Shown here: positions 1 through 11,855 of the stretch, piece after piece
Position numbering within the stretch: the first letter of the stretch is position 1
Layout: every line of letters begins with the position of its first letter
Source of the DNA: Lichina pygmaea
Taxonomy: Eukaryota > Ascomycota > Lichinomycetes > Lichinales > Lichinaceae
Direction of reading: 5' to 3'
DNA length: 64,000 nucleotides
Assembly: GCA_963422465.1 (NCBI GenBank)
Contig: OY730172.1
Location: forward strand, 186,001-250,000
Position numbers and translations under genes: made by a program
The notes under the pieces: model-generated
Told to the model about the DNA's origin: nothing
What the model saw: the letters and a program-made list of their open reading frames with translations, nothing else
The model's database searches: none

Positions 1-136
1 CGGAGCCGTGGCGTGCAGGCGGCGCGATACCGGTCCGGCAGCCCAGTCCAGCGGCCGTTTCTACTGGGATACTGGGATGGCCACGGGTGGCCGACGACAG
101 CACATGGATCGCTTGGGGCATGCGTTTCAAGGACTT

Positions 137-159
137 GGGGGGGGGGGGGGGGGGGGGGG
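137..159. repeat. Poly-G tract, 23 nt
   Basis: An uninterrupted run of 23 G. It is one of seven G/C homopolymers of 12 nt or more in the window. Confidence 0.95.
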
Positions 160-1128
160 CCGGCGACTATCTCGGTCGAAGGAGGTCAAACGGACGTCGG
201 ACAAACGACGTCGGTCCGTCCGTCGCAGCGCCATCCTGGAGCCGGGGCGGGTCAGAAGCTGTGCGACGATGAGAGTCGTTCGAACCCGATAAGGGACAGA
301 AGCTTGAGCCTGCCTTCGGCTGGGACCATGTAACTCGGCGAGTCGGATCCGGTACGGAGTACATGGGCACCCGGGTGCCGTTCGTACCTCCGTACCTATG
401 TACTGTACGGGTACAGTTCCCTCCTCGTCCGTGGGTGCTTGTCGTCATCCATTGCGGCAGTGGGACCGACGAGACCTGGCTAAGCCGGATCAGGCATATC
501 GGCGACGGAGAACATCGACCCGTCCAGAGAAGCTCGAACGCTCAGCCCTCCGTCCGGTGGTCGGAAAAAACAAGGCCTCGTTTTGGAAACCGAAGTCTGT
601 CACGCTCGGCACCGGCCTCCATCGGGGCGCACCCTGGCCGCCCTGGCCGCCGTGGACCGTCGCCGACGCAATCGAAGGTCGCTACTGTACGTCTGTACGT
701 CTGTACGTAGGTCTTGGTACGGTACGTATCGTATGGGACGGGTACCTGACGCTACACTAGATCGTGCGCTAGTCCCTCCACACACGCCGACACTCAAAAC
801 CGAACGACGGCAGCAGCACCGAGCGACAGAAGCAACGCGGCCCTGATCTGCATCTGGCTCTGTTCGGCCCCCCCCTCGGCCGTGCAGCGTCTGTCGCGGT
901 GGAGGAAAGGCTTCCCGGGGCCCAGGGCGCCATGGGAGGAGAAAACGTGCCGTGCCACCTCCCACGATCGGCCGGGTCTCGTACGGTATATCATCTCGGT
1001 TGCCCCTCCGGCGGCCCATCGTTGGTCTTGCCATCGCCGTCTTCGACCTCCCTTGGCCGTGCATCTCTCCTGCTCTCGTCGTCGAGCAACGTCACTCCTT
1101 TCAGAGTCGCCCCACTCATTTACCCGCA

Positions 1129-1132
<4 letters not shown>

Positions 1133-1170
<38 letters not shown>
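1133..1170. repeat. (CA)n microsatellite
   Basis: Alternating CA dinucleotides, about 18 copies, starting after ACACC. It lies about 300 bp upstream of the SANT-protein start codon. Confidence 0.9.
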
Positions 1171-1172
<2 letters not shown>

Positions 1173-1468
1173 GTCCCTCTGACTCTTCTTACTCCTCGTT
1201 GAACTGTCAGGTCCCGCTGGTTCGGACTGCGCCACGCTCGTTTTCACGCGCTTCTCCTCCTCCCGTCGGCGCTCGAGCTACTCGGACGTTGACCTCGGAT
1301 CTCTCGAGGCGGCCGTCCTTGGACTGTCGTCCACTCCCCCCGTTTCTAAACACCCAATACGACCACCTGCGCGCCTCTCCGGAAGCGTCTTCGAGGCCAG
1401 CGCTGCCGTCGCGGCGTTTTAAAGCCGTCCGTCGCTAATCGATCCTTAATCCCCGACCGTCTAAGACC

Positions 1469-2724
1469 ATGTCGCCTTCCATCACCCTGACGTCCCCGGA
1501 GCGCGGCGCGCATCGGGCCCAGCACAAGCTGGAGCTGCCGGTCGACGCCGCCAATCGCCACGACTATGGCGTGCAGAAGAATCGCAAGTACTCTTCGACC
1601 GGAGGTGGCCGAGCCTGGACCGAGGATGAGGTACGCCGGCGGCAGCGTCCACGGGACGGCGAGATCCGATCCTCGAACGAGAAGAAGCCGTGATGCTGAC
1701 GCGGCCCTCGGCCGGCCCCTCGCAGGAGGTCTATCTGCTCCAGACTCGCCTCCAGAAGATGCCGTACAAGCACATCGCGGCGCACCTGAAGAAGACGGAG
1801 CTGGCCTGTCGGCTGCACTACCACCAGCTCTCGCACGGCACCAATCGCCGCAAGCGCGCCGCGTCGTTCTCGTCCACGACGTCCTCGAACCACTCGCCCG
1901 TGTCTCCGGAGCAGTGCATGTCTCCGGAGGCGGAGCTCTCCACGGCGCCGACGACGCCGGAGCAGCGGTCCGAGCGCGACGATGCCGTCGGCCTGTGGAA
2001 GCATCGGCCCGAGATGGCCGAACCGCCCACCGCCGCCACCGCCGCCACCGCCGCCACCGCCGCCAACTCGCCCGTCATCCACAAGCCGATCCTGCCCAAA
2101 CCCGTCCCCTCTCTGCCCTACCCGATTCCGACCCCGAGGCACCAGGGACCGTCTGCGGCGGCCGCGGCCGCCGCGGCGGTCGCTGCGACGGGGCTTCGAC
2201 TCGACTGCAACGTCGGCGCGCCGCCCGCGCGCCTGGCCGTCGATCGAGACCGCCTCCGCGAAGCGTACGAGGCCCATCGCGTGAGCTTCTGGAAGATGAT
2301 CGCGGCCGACTACGGCGGCGGCGTCGACCCGGCCCTGCTCGAGGAGACGTGGCGGGGCGGTCCGGTGCAGAGCCCGCCCACGCCGGACGAGGCCTTCGAG
2401 AGCGGTCGCTTCGGCATGCTGAGCGAGGGACGGGTCACGCTGCCGGCGCTGCAGCCGTCGAGCTACGACAGGCCCTTGGGCCGGCTGCATCGGCGCCTCT
2501 CGGTCTCGTCCGCGCCGAGTCCGGTCGTCCGACCCCTGGCCAGGTTACCGACGCCGTCGACGGCGACGACGGACCCGTCGATGATGTCGGCCTCGTCCGT
2601 GCCGGCGACGGCCATCGCGGCCCTGCTCAACGGCTCGGCCTGGACGGACGCGCGAGACATGCGCCGCTCCGAGCTCCCGTCGCGGATATCGGAAGACTCG
2701 ACCATCGGCGATCCCGACAGATGA
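1469..2724 (+). CDS. SANT/Myb-like DNA-binding protein
   Basis: Two exons, 1469..1630 and 1726..2724, give 386 residues. The 95-nt intron starts GTACGC, has a TGCTGAC branch site and ends CTCGCAG; splicing is in phase 0 and rebuilds an uninterrupted domain (WTEDE joined to EVYLLQTRLQ). Residues about 48-100 form a single SANT/Myb-like helix-turn-helix, with the motif KMPYKHIAAHLKKTELACRL, followed by a basic stretch NRRKR. I recognise this domain from a widespread, uncharacterised Pezizomycotina family; the rest is low-complexity and Ala/Pro/Ser-rich, with runs of Ala and Thr-Ala. A nuclear regulatory role is inferred from the domain; no target is known. The ATG at 1469 is the first in frame before the domain and follows a pyrimidine-rich leader. 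Confidence 0.85.
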
Positions 2725-3301
2725 CCGCTGTTCTCTCCGGTCTGGAAGACAGACGATGATGGAATCTACGATGCCGAAGGCCATTTTGATGAAAGCCCCC
2801 TTTCTTTCTTTTTCTTCTGTTCTCTTACTCTCTCTCTGGAACGGTGCTTCCCCCATCGGACCGACCTTTTCCCGTTGTTCTTTCTACTTCCAAGCACTCT
2901 CTTCTACCGTACCCGCTCTTCTAATGTCCTATAGTATTTAGTCTGTCATCTCTCCTCTGGTCTTTTCCTACAAACCCTCTTTTCCATTCTCTTCGTTGCT
3001 TCTCTTCTTATCCTTTCCGTTCTTGACGTCTTCATGTCTACAGGTTGAGAAACCACGTCCCATCGGTTTTTATCAGGCTTGTTTATTCTCGGGTCAAGCC
3101 CAGTCGCTCCTTGTCGGCGCTACTGTAATCAACTCCAAGTGCATGGGTCCAAGCATGGGGCTCGAGGCTTTTTGTTGGGAATGTACATTATTCTGGGTCT
3201 GTCCATCTGCTCGAGAGTAAGTCCTCTTGCACCTGCTCGTGTGCCTTGCAATCGATCCATAATCAGTCTGTCTCAGACATGCTTCTTATCGGAGCCGTCA
3301 C

Positions 3302-3333
<32 letters not shown>

Positions 3334-3334
3334 C
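3302..3334. repeat. (ATC)n trinucleotide repeat
   Basis: About ten ATC/CAT units in perfect tandem in an intergenic region. No reading frame across it looks like a conserved protein. Confidence 0.9.
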
Positions 3335-4263
3335 GTCTCATGCTGTTTTTGGAAATGCCGCTCTACGTACTTCCATACGCTAGCACACTAGGTCTTACTA
3401 TCGCCGTTACGATCCCACCATCAGCTCCAGCACCACCTTCAATTCCGTACGAGGCCATACGTGCATACGTCCTTGCTTGCTTTATGCACTTGTGTGCCTG
3501 ATACGACCTTCTCTCTTATTCGGTGCATTAGTCCCAAGCAAGCGTCTACGAGTACAGTACGTACTTGCTCTGTGACGTTAGGCTCGTCCTCGACGAACGA
3601 TCCGACTTGTTTCATGTCTGCGGAGTACGTACGTACCGTACTCCGTACAGTTTCTCCACCGAGATCGGAAGGCTGACTTGCATCCCATCTCGTACACGGG
3701 TACGGTACGTACTCGTAGATCCGTACCTACATTACACGTGACATGTACGCAGATGCGTACCGTATGTATGCACGTAACGTACTCTGTACTTGTACTGTAG
3801 TCTACAGTGTACTACAGAGCAGTGTAGTCCCCCTTGAGGCCGATGTACTTGTACAAATCATCACTGTGAAAGTTGCGCCTTTGAAACTTTTAGTGGAGGG
3901 GGGATGGGCTTGCGCAGTCCCCACCGCAGTTCTGATTGTTCAGTATGTAACTTAATCATCATACCCTTTCGTACGTACCGTACCGGACGTTATACTGTAC
4001 GTACAAGTACAGGTCTGTTACACTTCTGTCCTCGAGAACTGTTACTGTACTTTGTTTCCGCTAAGTTACGTAGGGTTTGATCAATCCGGACTTTTGGTCG
4101 ATCACAGAACTTTTGATTGTAAGATCCTCATGATACTGTACCCACCATTCTAAAAGCTAGCTAGGGCTAGATTATGCCTGGGGGGATACGTACTATGAAA
4201 GTGGTAGGAAAATCAGGTGACCGGTCACCCTGACCCTCGGGGCCAAAAAAACCTCCCCCCCGT

Positions 4264-4515
4264 GGCCCCCCTGGGCTGGCCCCCCTGGGCTGGCCCCCCT
4301 GGGCTGGCCCCCCTGGGCTGGCCCCCCTGGGCTGGCCCCCCTGGGCTGGCCCCCCTGGGCTGGCCCCCCTGGGCTGGCCCCCCTGGGCTGGCCCCCCTGG
4401 GCTGGCCCCCCTGGGCTGGCCCCCCTGGGCTGGCCCCCCTGGGCTGGCCCCCCTGGGCTGGCCCCCCTGGGCTGGCCCCCCTGGGCTGGCCCCCCTGGGC
4501 TGGCCCCCCTGGGCT
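4264..4515. repeat. Perfect 14-bp G-rich minisatellite, 18 copies
   Basis: Eighteen head-to-tail copies of GGCCCCCCTGGGCT with no visible mismatch, followed by a degenerate partial copy. The complementary strand carries a GGGGGG block and an isolated GGG block in each unit, so it could form G-quadruplexes. All six frames stay open, which creates false collagen-like reading frames. The perfect homogeneity suggests recent expansion or ongoing gene-conversion-like turnover. Confidence 0.97.
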
Positions 4516-4788
4516 GGGCCCCCGCCGTCCCATCGAGTAACCGGACTGTAGGACAAGGAGAGTGGCTGCTTGGCAGTCAAGCAGATAGGGGGAAAGGGCT
4601 ACAGTAGTCCCAGGAAAACTAAGCGAAGCAGGTTCTAGACGCAGAAACCACGGGGCCAGGGGCGGCTGCTGCCCGGCGGATTTGGAGGTTTCCTTGGCTG
4701 CCGCAAGTCGGTGGTAAAGAGGTCAGCTGTCGCAGCGCCTGCCTGCCTCGGAGCACATCTCTGGCTGTTTCCCCCACTGCCACCCGCA

Positions 4789-4803
4789 GGGGGGGGGGGG
4801 GGG
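4789..4803. repeat. Poly-G tract, 15 nt
   Basis: Run of 15 G after CACCCGCA, about 270 bp downstream of the G-rich minisatellite. Confidence 0.95.
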
Positions 4804-6424
4804 TTTCAAAGCCAGGGACCCGGGCACCTGTGGAGGAAGGCGGGGGCTGATTGTATCAAAAGTATGTATTGCGTACCGGTACGGTACCGGTCAAGTCTCT
4901 TTAGTCAGCCCCGGTGGGGTTTTGGTCAGGCTCTTGACATCAGGATTTAGGTGTGTATGTACTCCGTAGAGTACGTATTACAGAGGAATTCATCATGGAG
5001 TGCTATCACAGGACTTACAGTACTTGTAGGACCCCTAGTCAACCTGTAGAATGCTGTGACCTGGAGTGTGTCTAGGCATAATGTAAGGTGGAAGTTCTTG
5101 GAGAGCTTAGAAGTATGCAGTAAGCTTCACACTTCAGTGTAGAGCATCCAAGCTTCATCTTGAACCTACGATCCTGATGAGAGCTTGTGTGGCAGACAGT
5201 GTCTAGGCCTTTTGTTACCTTGGGCCTCACTGCTACAGTGGTTGAACAAGTATATGTGACGGGCGGTACGTGTGTACAGTACCTGTCAACCTGGGGGCGT
5301 GGTGGAACCAGTTCTCTGCTCACTGCTAGAGCTGAGGTCATGTGGAGAAGAAGAGATTTTTCCTGTATACTAGACTGCTAGATAGCGACACTCGGAGAAT
5401 CAAGAGAGACTTACGTGCTAGGAGCCTCTTCCGTACGACGCTGACGCCACACGCTGACCAGTCGCCCGGCTGGTAGAGTATAACACAAGTTGGTATGCCT
5501 GTACGTAGTTCTTGCACTGAGTCGCGCTTACATCCTTCCTCCTTGTTTCCTTCTTTTCCCCCTGACTTTTTGCATGGTCGGGAAGGTAATCAGTCACAGG
5601 CAGGTTCGTCTCACAGACAGCTCACTCCATGATGGAGCCAGAGAGGAACCAAAAATCCCAAAAAAAAGTAGAAGAACTGATGTGTGAGAGATTTCCCAAG
5701 CTGTTATCGATGTTACAGACTCTGCCTTATCGCTCGCCCTATCACGTGGCTAGGGTACGGTACCTAGCCTGCCTAGGTACCCCGGGGGTCAGACCTAGCT
5801 ATGCTAGCTAGGAAAGGAGCTATAGAGCGAGCTCGGGTAAATAGCTAGCACCCGAGATCTTAGCTAGCATCAATCAACTCACACACGACAGCGCACCAAG
5901 CGCTCTCCTCTCTGGTAGAAGTAGGCGTCCGGTGCTTCGCAGGGTCCACCACCGTGGACCCTAGCACTTGATGAGTCTGTGTAGGTATGTGAGAGACAGA
6001 GAGAGAGAGAGAGGGAAAGAGAGTCATCAATAGCATAAGCACGGGCGTGCAATATCTGGAAAAATCCCTGACCTTATTCTCCATACTCCAAACTGCTGAT
6101 AGGGAGGCCATCTCAGCAGACACAAGTTACAGAGACCAAGGGGAAAGGTAAGAAGGAGGAAGGAAAGAGGGGAGAGAGAGAACAAGTGAGGCTGTCACAG
6201 AAATGCCCTCGGTCTCTTGGTTCGAAAGTGAGTGCTTAACGCCTGTCGTGAGAAGAGCTCTTGAAGGAACACACCCGATACAACTCCCACCATACAAACA
6301 GTCGGTTGACGTCTCGGGCGTATCAGGGCCACAGAAAGTGAACGAGACCACAGAAGTGAGCGGGACTGAAAGATGGACATCAAGAAATGCAGAGAACGCC
6401 AGGGCACAGAGGAGAGCAATCGCT

Positions 6425-7409
6425 CTATGGACGAAAGGCAAATCCCGGTTTCGCCCCCACCGGTCCCAAACCCCTCGGCCGTGCCGACGCCGTTCCGTCG
6501 TCCCTGGGGTCGGGCAAGATGTAGCGCCCCATGGTCCTCACGAGCCTGCGACCCAGACCGTCGACCTTCCGTCGCGGCGACGACGGCGAAGCCTTGGCCC
6601 TGGTGGTCGAGGCCTGGTTGAAGTGGCCGGGTTCGTCGGTGGAGCGGCGGCCTCCTCCGCCCGAGCGGCGCTCTCCCTCGCTCCCCTCGCCGGCCCCTTG
6701 TCCGCGCCGATGTCCCGCCGTCAAGCGAGCCCATTCGTCTTCGTTCCGATTGATGACCTCTTCGATCTTCCTCTTCTTTTCCTCCTCGTCCGAGTCCTCC
6801 TTGAACAAGCTGTACATCTCCTCGACGAACTTTCTGCATTTGCGCAAGATCTCGAGCTGATATTTGACATGCATGTTGGTGTCCGGCGTAAGGCCCTACG
6901 AGGAGGTAATCAATGTCCCACGTCAGCACACACCCACACCAACCTTTCTGTTCGAGACCGACGCAATCTCGTGCGGCGATCGACGGATCGGATTTCGGCC
7001 TCGCGTCTTCTGGGTTTCTTACATCGCGTTCCAGGCATTCTTGATACTCTGACTGATACTGTGGCATTTTCTCCAGCCGTCGTTCAAAAAGCTGAATGTC
7101 CAACAGCTCATCCGACTCGGCTCTTGTCATCTCGGTCTGCTGTTGACGATACGATTTCTTGGTGTCCTTGGGGCCATATTTCCTTTCGTCGGCCAGTTGT
7201 GCACGCCACTGGAGAAAGGCAGCTACCAAGCCTGTCGATCCAGCGCCGGCGACAAAATCTTGTGTGCGCTTGCTTTCCAGCGTTTTGACGAGCAGCTCCT
7301 CCGCGGTTGGAGCCTCCCATGGCGAACGTGGCGGAGGTCGCTGTTGCGTCTGAGATAGCACGAGCGCAACGGTCACGACAGGAGCGAGAAGGAGCAACAA
7401 CAGCCGCAT
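6425..7409 (-). CDS. Hypothetical secretory-pathway protein with coiled middle
   Basis: Two exons on the minus strand, 7409..7023 and 6895..6425, give 285 residues. The intron has a consensus GTAAGA donor, a TGCTGAC branch and a CGTAG acceptor, in phase 0. The protein begins MRLLLLLLAPVVTVALVLSQ, a strong N-terminal signal peptide (cleavage perhaps near residue 20). The middle (about 60-190) is charged and probably helical, with EEEKKRKIEEVINRNEDEW; the last 90 residues are Gly/Arg/Ser-rich and probably disordered. There is no later hydrophobic segment, so a soluble secreted or ER-lumenal protein is inferred. I do not recognise the family. If the intron is ignored the first frame stays open to 6195, but its composition turns Arg/Gly-rich and unlike a protein. 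Confidence 0.7.
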
Positions 7410-10400
7410 CTCGATGTCGTGTCTACCGTGGAAGAGCAATCCAAAATCACGTCGTCGAAGAGCGTTTCCCTTCCCCGGGACCGATCGTGAAGGCGGACCG
7501 ACTGCGTCCGTGGTCCGGGTGTCACGCTTGTATATGTAGCTTCGGAATCGATCCCAGGAGGCCCGTGGCCTCCTGCAGTTCGGGACACCTCGGCCCATCC
7601 GAAAGGCCGCATCCGGTTCATTGTCAGACCACACCGTATCGTGTGGCGTCGTAGCTCTAGCTAGACGGAGGAGAAGAAGGACAGGGCGAAGAAGGAGAAG
7701 AAGAAGAAGAAGAAGAAGAAGGAAGAAGAAGGACCGGGGCCGCAGCGACCCCTCCGATCGAAACGACGACGGCGGGAAAGCGTCCTGGGAGAGTCGGAGC
7801 TTAACTTGAGATCAATGTCGATACGGAAAGCTAGCGGGCTGGGCACGTCCCTCGGCTGGTGGAGCAGCGCAGAGGCCAGATGGCCCGATCGAGGCCAGGG
7901 GTCAGCGCGTCCGCGAGCACGTCGAGGGCAAGCGGACCGAGGTACCGTACGCTATGACGCCGCAAGAGACGACGGCGACGCCGTCGCGGGCCACGTCCCC
8001 ATCGACGAGCTGTCGTTCCGGCGGCTGTTCTGCCCTGCTGGCCCTGGTCCCTTGCGACAATTTCTGTCGACGTGCTCCGGTCTCAGATGAAGCTTCCGAG
8101 CTCAGCCAGCCGCTTGTCTCCGATTGGAGCAATGCTCGAGATGCTCGAGATGCTCGAGATGCGCGACGAGTGCGTGACGGTCGACGACTAGAGCGGAGCC
8201 AGCCCACATCAGGATGACAGGCCCGTACGAGCAATCCGTATCGGGGGCGACGATACGTATGTACGTACACAGTACGTACCGGTAAACCCAGATTTCGATA
8301 GATAACAAGACGCGTGGGCGTTCCTGGCACAACGACTACCCTGTGTAATAAGCATGTGTGACCCTACCTTGGGGCACGAGTTAGGTTAAGCTTCAGCTAC
8401 TGACAGTGTTTCAAACACTGATGTTGCAAGCTTCCCAGCACTTATCGTGGGCTTTGTACTTACGTACCTCTGTACTCCGTACCGTACATACATCCCTATC
8501 GTGGTGCTGCAGGCTTGCTAGGCGTGAATTGATTCAGCACACGTCTGCGTGAGCGAATTTGTGTCTTCTCGACACAGTCAGATGCTCCGTACGGAGGTGC
8601 TCGGTGGCAAGTCTGAAGTTCAGGCTGATTGAAGGTGTCAAGATGATGTGTCTGGGGGAATGTCTCACCTGTTGTCGGTGCTGCCGATCACACCTCGCAC
8701 TCTCCTTGCAGACGAACGCGATAGTGCAAGCGGTGCGTGTCACAAGGAAGCTGTGGTTCTGCAACACATGCACGGGCATGGTCTGCGCATCCGAACGTCA
8801 AGTAAGATATATACGGACGTGCTGTACGGAGTACGTGTACGTATGTACGTAATACTCCGTACGTATGTACTTACATACGTACGTACTACAAGGATACGGA
8901 GGCACGAAACATGGGTGACTGCCCAGTTGCCGATGAAGCTGTCGAACCACCGTGCCGTGGCACACCCATGGCACCTGCAGCAGCACGTGCATCTCAGCTC
9001 GATCGCAGCGTACCGGTATCGCGTTTCTTCGTGTTTGAAGCAGCCGACGTGATCGCGGCCAGGGCGTCGTACATGCGTACGATACGTACCTCTCGTCAGA
9101 CCAAGTCGCATCGTATCACCGCTGACCGTCGCCGTCCAATGCGACCATCGACGTCCAATGCGACCATCGACCTGCCCCGTGTGTGTTTGCATCGCTTCTC
9201 AATCCGAAGGCTGACCTACAGTAGATGATGGCAGCAGAACCGCAGACTGTCCTTGCGGCTGCCGAAGTCGACAAGTACGATGATGTAGTGGCCGGACAAG
9301 ACCCCTCCGGCCTATACGCCCTCCGACACACTGGACGCCGAGATGGGGCGATACGAGCAACACCTCGCGTGTCTTCGCCCTGGGCCGATCGCTAGACCCC
9401 TTAGCTGTGCCTGGGAGCATCGGCACGAGGCTTTCAACGCGGAGGGGTCGGCCCTTTGATGACCCGCCCCGTCCAAAGCATATACGCCTGCTCGACCACC
9501 ATGATGCCGGGTTCGCGCTTAGCGTGCATTGGCCGTTGGGGTAAAAGTCCCCGACTCCTGGCACGAGTCGAAGAATCGGTGTCGCCCTCCTCTGGGCGTC
9601 TCGGGTGACATGGCTCAGACGATCTTGCTGGAACTCGGTGCTCGTTACGAGCTGAAGCGGGTCTTCGAGCTCGTGATATGATAAGTTGCAGAAGAGCGAC
9701 TTCTTCCACTTGTGACGTCGCAACATCGACGTCCTGACGACACTCCCGAATCCGAGCATCCAAAAACGGCAGATAAACTGCCCGGATGGTCATGGAAACA
9801 TCGAACGACCATGCAAGACCCAGTCGTTGGTTGAAACCCCGCACGCACCTTCGCACGGCTCGTTAGATATGCCTGGTCGTTCATCGTACGACTGAAAACA
9901 ACAGTGCAGGGGGCTGCACTCCAGCTTTGCACGCCATGACACGAATCCGAGATGGTGCGTAATTACCAGGGGGGCGCTTTTGAGCCACAGGAGACCAGCT
10001 CTTTCATTTAGACCAACAATATCAGTGGTACATACGTAGAACAAACCTAAGGTCATCCGACCTTTCAGCAGATGCCGCGGTTGCCTGGCTATAATCACCC
10101 CTCTTGGTCCTTACAAGGATAAGTCAATAAACTGGCCAGCGGCTGCGAGAACTACCTGACTTGTATCAAAATCTCGACAAGAACATGCTTATCAAGAGAA
10201 GATGTGCTTGTGCTGTGGGAAGGTCTTTCCCTCAATGCTCGACTAGCCATGTTCAAGACGCGAACATGAAGCAGGGCGTCTAGGCGAATGAGAACTGTGT
10301 GCATAGGTAAGGCTGGAAGTGCCAGTGGGGGCATGACCTTCCTTTCCGTCATTCAGCCAGGGCGGGAAGTACGTACGAGTACAGCATTCTAGGAAGAGTA

Positions 10401-10685
10401 AGTAGAGTAAGTCGAACCAAGTCATCCATCTTGAAGATAGCTCAAGATGGGGTTATGCAGAGCTTCAACATGGCCAAAAACAGCTAGACGGTGATGGAAG
10501 CATCATCATCTTCAGAGAATGTAAGCTGTTTACGTAAGTACATAATCAGAAAACAACGAGCTCTTTGTAGCCAACCACGGTGGGTCAGTCGGCTGACTAA
10601 GCGACTCACACTACGTCTGCTCCCGCGGTCGAGCGTACGAGCGTACGTACAGCTCTCGAGCTACTCCACCACGCGACCACTGGCG
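7410..10685. other. 3.3 kb region without a supported gene
   Basis: It contains a purine-rich AAG tract (7665-7735), three tandem copies of GCTCGAGAT near 8133-8160, and dense GTAC-type palindromes around 8240-8290, 8460-8490 and 8815-8885, including exact 11-mers at 8472-8482 and 8824-8834. Minus-strand reading frames of 140-186 codons exist between 9199 and 9856, but they overlap each other in two frames and show no recognisable motif. The last few hundred bases before 10685 should hold the COX4 promoter. Confidence 0.5.
7665..7735. repeat. Purine (GGA/AAG)n tract
   Basis: Imperfect run of GGAGAAGAAGG and AAG triplets, upstream of the minus-strand secretory gene. It is probably a simple-sequence promoter element or neutral microsatellite. 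Confidence 0.8.
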
Positions 10686-11855
10686 ATGGCATCAACAGCA
10701 ATGTTTCTTCGACGTTCTGCCGCGTCTGTTTCGCAGAGGGCAGTTCTCGTTCAGCCGTCAAGGCGACCGTTCTTCTCAATGCTTCGACGTGGGTGCCCTG
10801 GCTACACGACCTGAGTCGTCCCGAGGCTGACGCTTGGGGCGTTCGACGACAGGCGCGGCCGACAAGGATGCCGAGAAAGGGAAGCTAGACGCAGCAAAGG
10901 CCGATGCTGGGGCTGCTCCGCCGCCTGAGTATAAGCCGAAGAAGCTAGCAGGTTCGTCCCATCTTCGCGGTCGACCGCCCGCTGCACCGGCGTTCCAGAT
11001 GACGATGCTGATGCTACTACCCTTCACCCCCGTAGACATTCAGTCCGAGGAAGACTTGATGTCCCCTGGAACGACTCCTGGATCGGTGCCGACCGATCTC
11101 GAACATGCTGTCGGTCTTGAACGGCTCGAGATCATTGCCAAGATGGAGGGTGTCGATATCTTTGATATGAAGCCGCTTGATGCGTCACGCATGGGTAGGT
11201 GTTGCTGGCCAAAGCACGCGGCCATCCACATCCATTCGCGACACATGCCCTGCTGATCGCGCATCCTCCAGGCACACTCGATAACCCAATCATGGTTAAA
11301 TCTTGGGGCGACGAGCAATATGCTGGCTGTACCGGTTTTCCGGCCGACTCACACAATACCATCTGGCTTGCGGTAGGCATCTCTTCGTGCTACTAGCCGT
11401 GTTTACTGTCTGACTATGTAGCATAGCTGTCGCGCGGTCGCCCCATGGAACGTTGTCCTGAATGTGGGAACGTCCTAAAAATGCAGTATGTTGGACCGCC
11501 AGTTCCACCAGATCCAAGTAAGTATCATCGGCGATGGCCACGCCTTCTTATTCTCTTCCAGCATGAAGACGTAAGCTGCACCAGTGGGCTGATGATCGTT
11601 CGCCTTCAGACTCTGATGGCAAGCTCAACTACGACGAACCGAAAAACTTCTCCTACTATGTCCGGCGAGAATACCAGTAAGTGTCCTTGGCTTGGTTCAA
11701 CAAGCATATGCGCGCCGTCCTATCCATATTCGAACGCCGTCCATGAGCTCCCACCTGCCTGCACTAGACAAGCTCTCTGCCTCCCAAGAATTGGTGTTCC
11801 AGGGCTGACTTTGAAAATTTATAGTGGCTATCCACCAGGCTTCAACGACTTCTAA
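10686..11855 (+). CDS. COX4: Cytochrome c oxidase subunit 4 (COX5B family, zinc-binding)
   Basis: Seven exons: 10686..10788, 10853..10951, 11036..11194, 11272..11372, 11427..11517, 11610..11676 and 11825..11855, totalling 216 residues. All junction phases agree and the donors include GTGGGT, GTAGGT and GTAAGT; the last intron has a GGGCTGAC branch. This is the nuclear-encoded, matrix-facing zinc subunit of respiratory complex IV. The N-terminus (MASTAMFLRRSAASVSQRAV) is an Arg/Ser-rich mitochondrial presequence. The core contains LERLEIIAKMEGVDIFDM, DEQYAGCTGFPADSH and ERCPECGN, the last two holding the zinc-ligand cysteines of the family. The C-terminus ends HGYPPGFNDF. Six introns in a 650-nt CDS contrast with the intron-free PRP8 nearby. 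Confidence 0.95.

Larger units (their letters stand above)
1..1468. other. Gene-less 5' flank and putative leader of SANT gene
   Basis: No reading frame here looks like a real protein; those present are low-complexity Arg/Pro/Gly strings. The stretch holds a 23-nt poly-G tract, one copy of the 11-mer GTACGGAGTAC (352-362) and a CA microsatellite. From about 1180 to 1468 the sequence becomes pyrimidine-rich (many CTCC/TTCT runs), as expected for the promoter and 5' untranslated leader of the gene starting at 1469. Confidence 0.5.
2725..6424. other. 3.7 kb intergenic region rich in simple repeats
   Basis: No convincing gene. It holds an ATC trinucleotide run, many GTAC-rich palindromic clusters (e.g. 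3621-3645, 3700-3800, 3970-4010), a perfect 14-bp minisatellite, a 15-nt poly-G tract and a short GA run near 6000. The first 200 bp are T-rich and may be the 3' untranslated region of the SANT gene; the last part before 6424 would hold the 3' end of the minus-strand secretory gene. Confidence 0.6.

Noticed and set aside
4167-4580. Collagen-like Gly-Pro reading frames on both strands
   Set aside because: They are produced entirely by the 14-bp repeat, which has no stop in any frame.
9199-9856. Minus-strand gene of 140-186 codons
   Set aside because: Two overlapping frames, no motif, no start or splice support; it could be a relic but I cannot show it.
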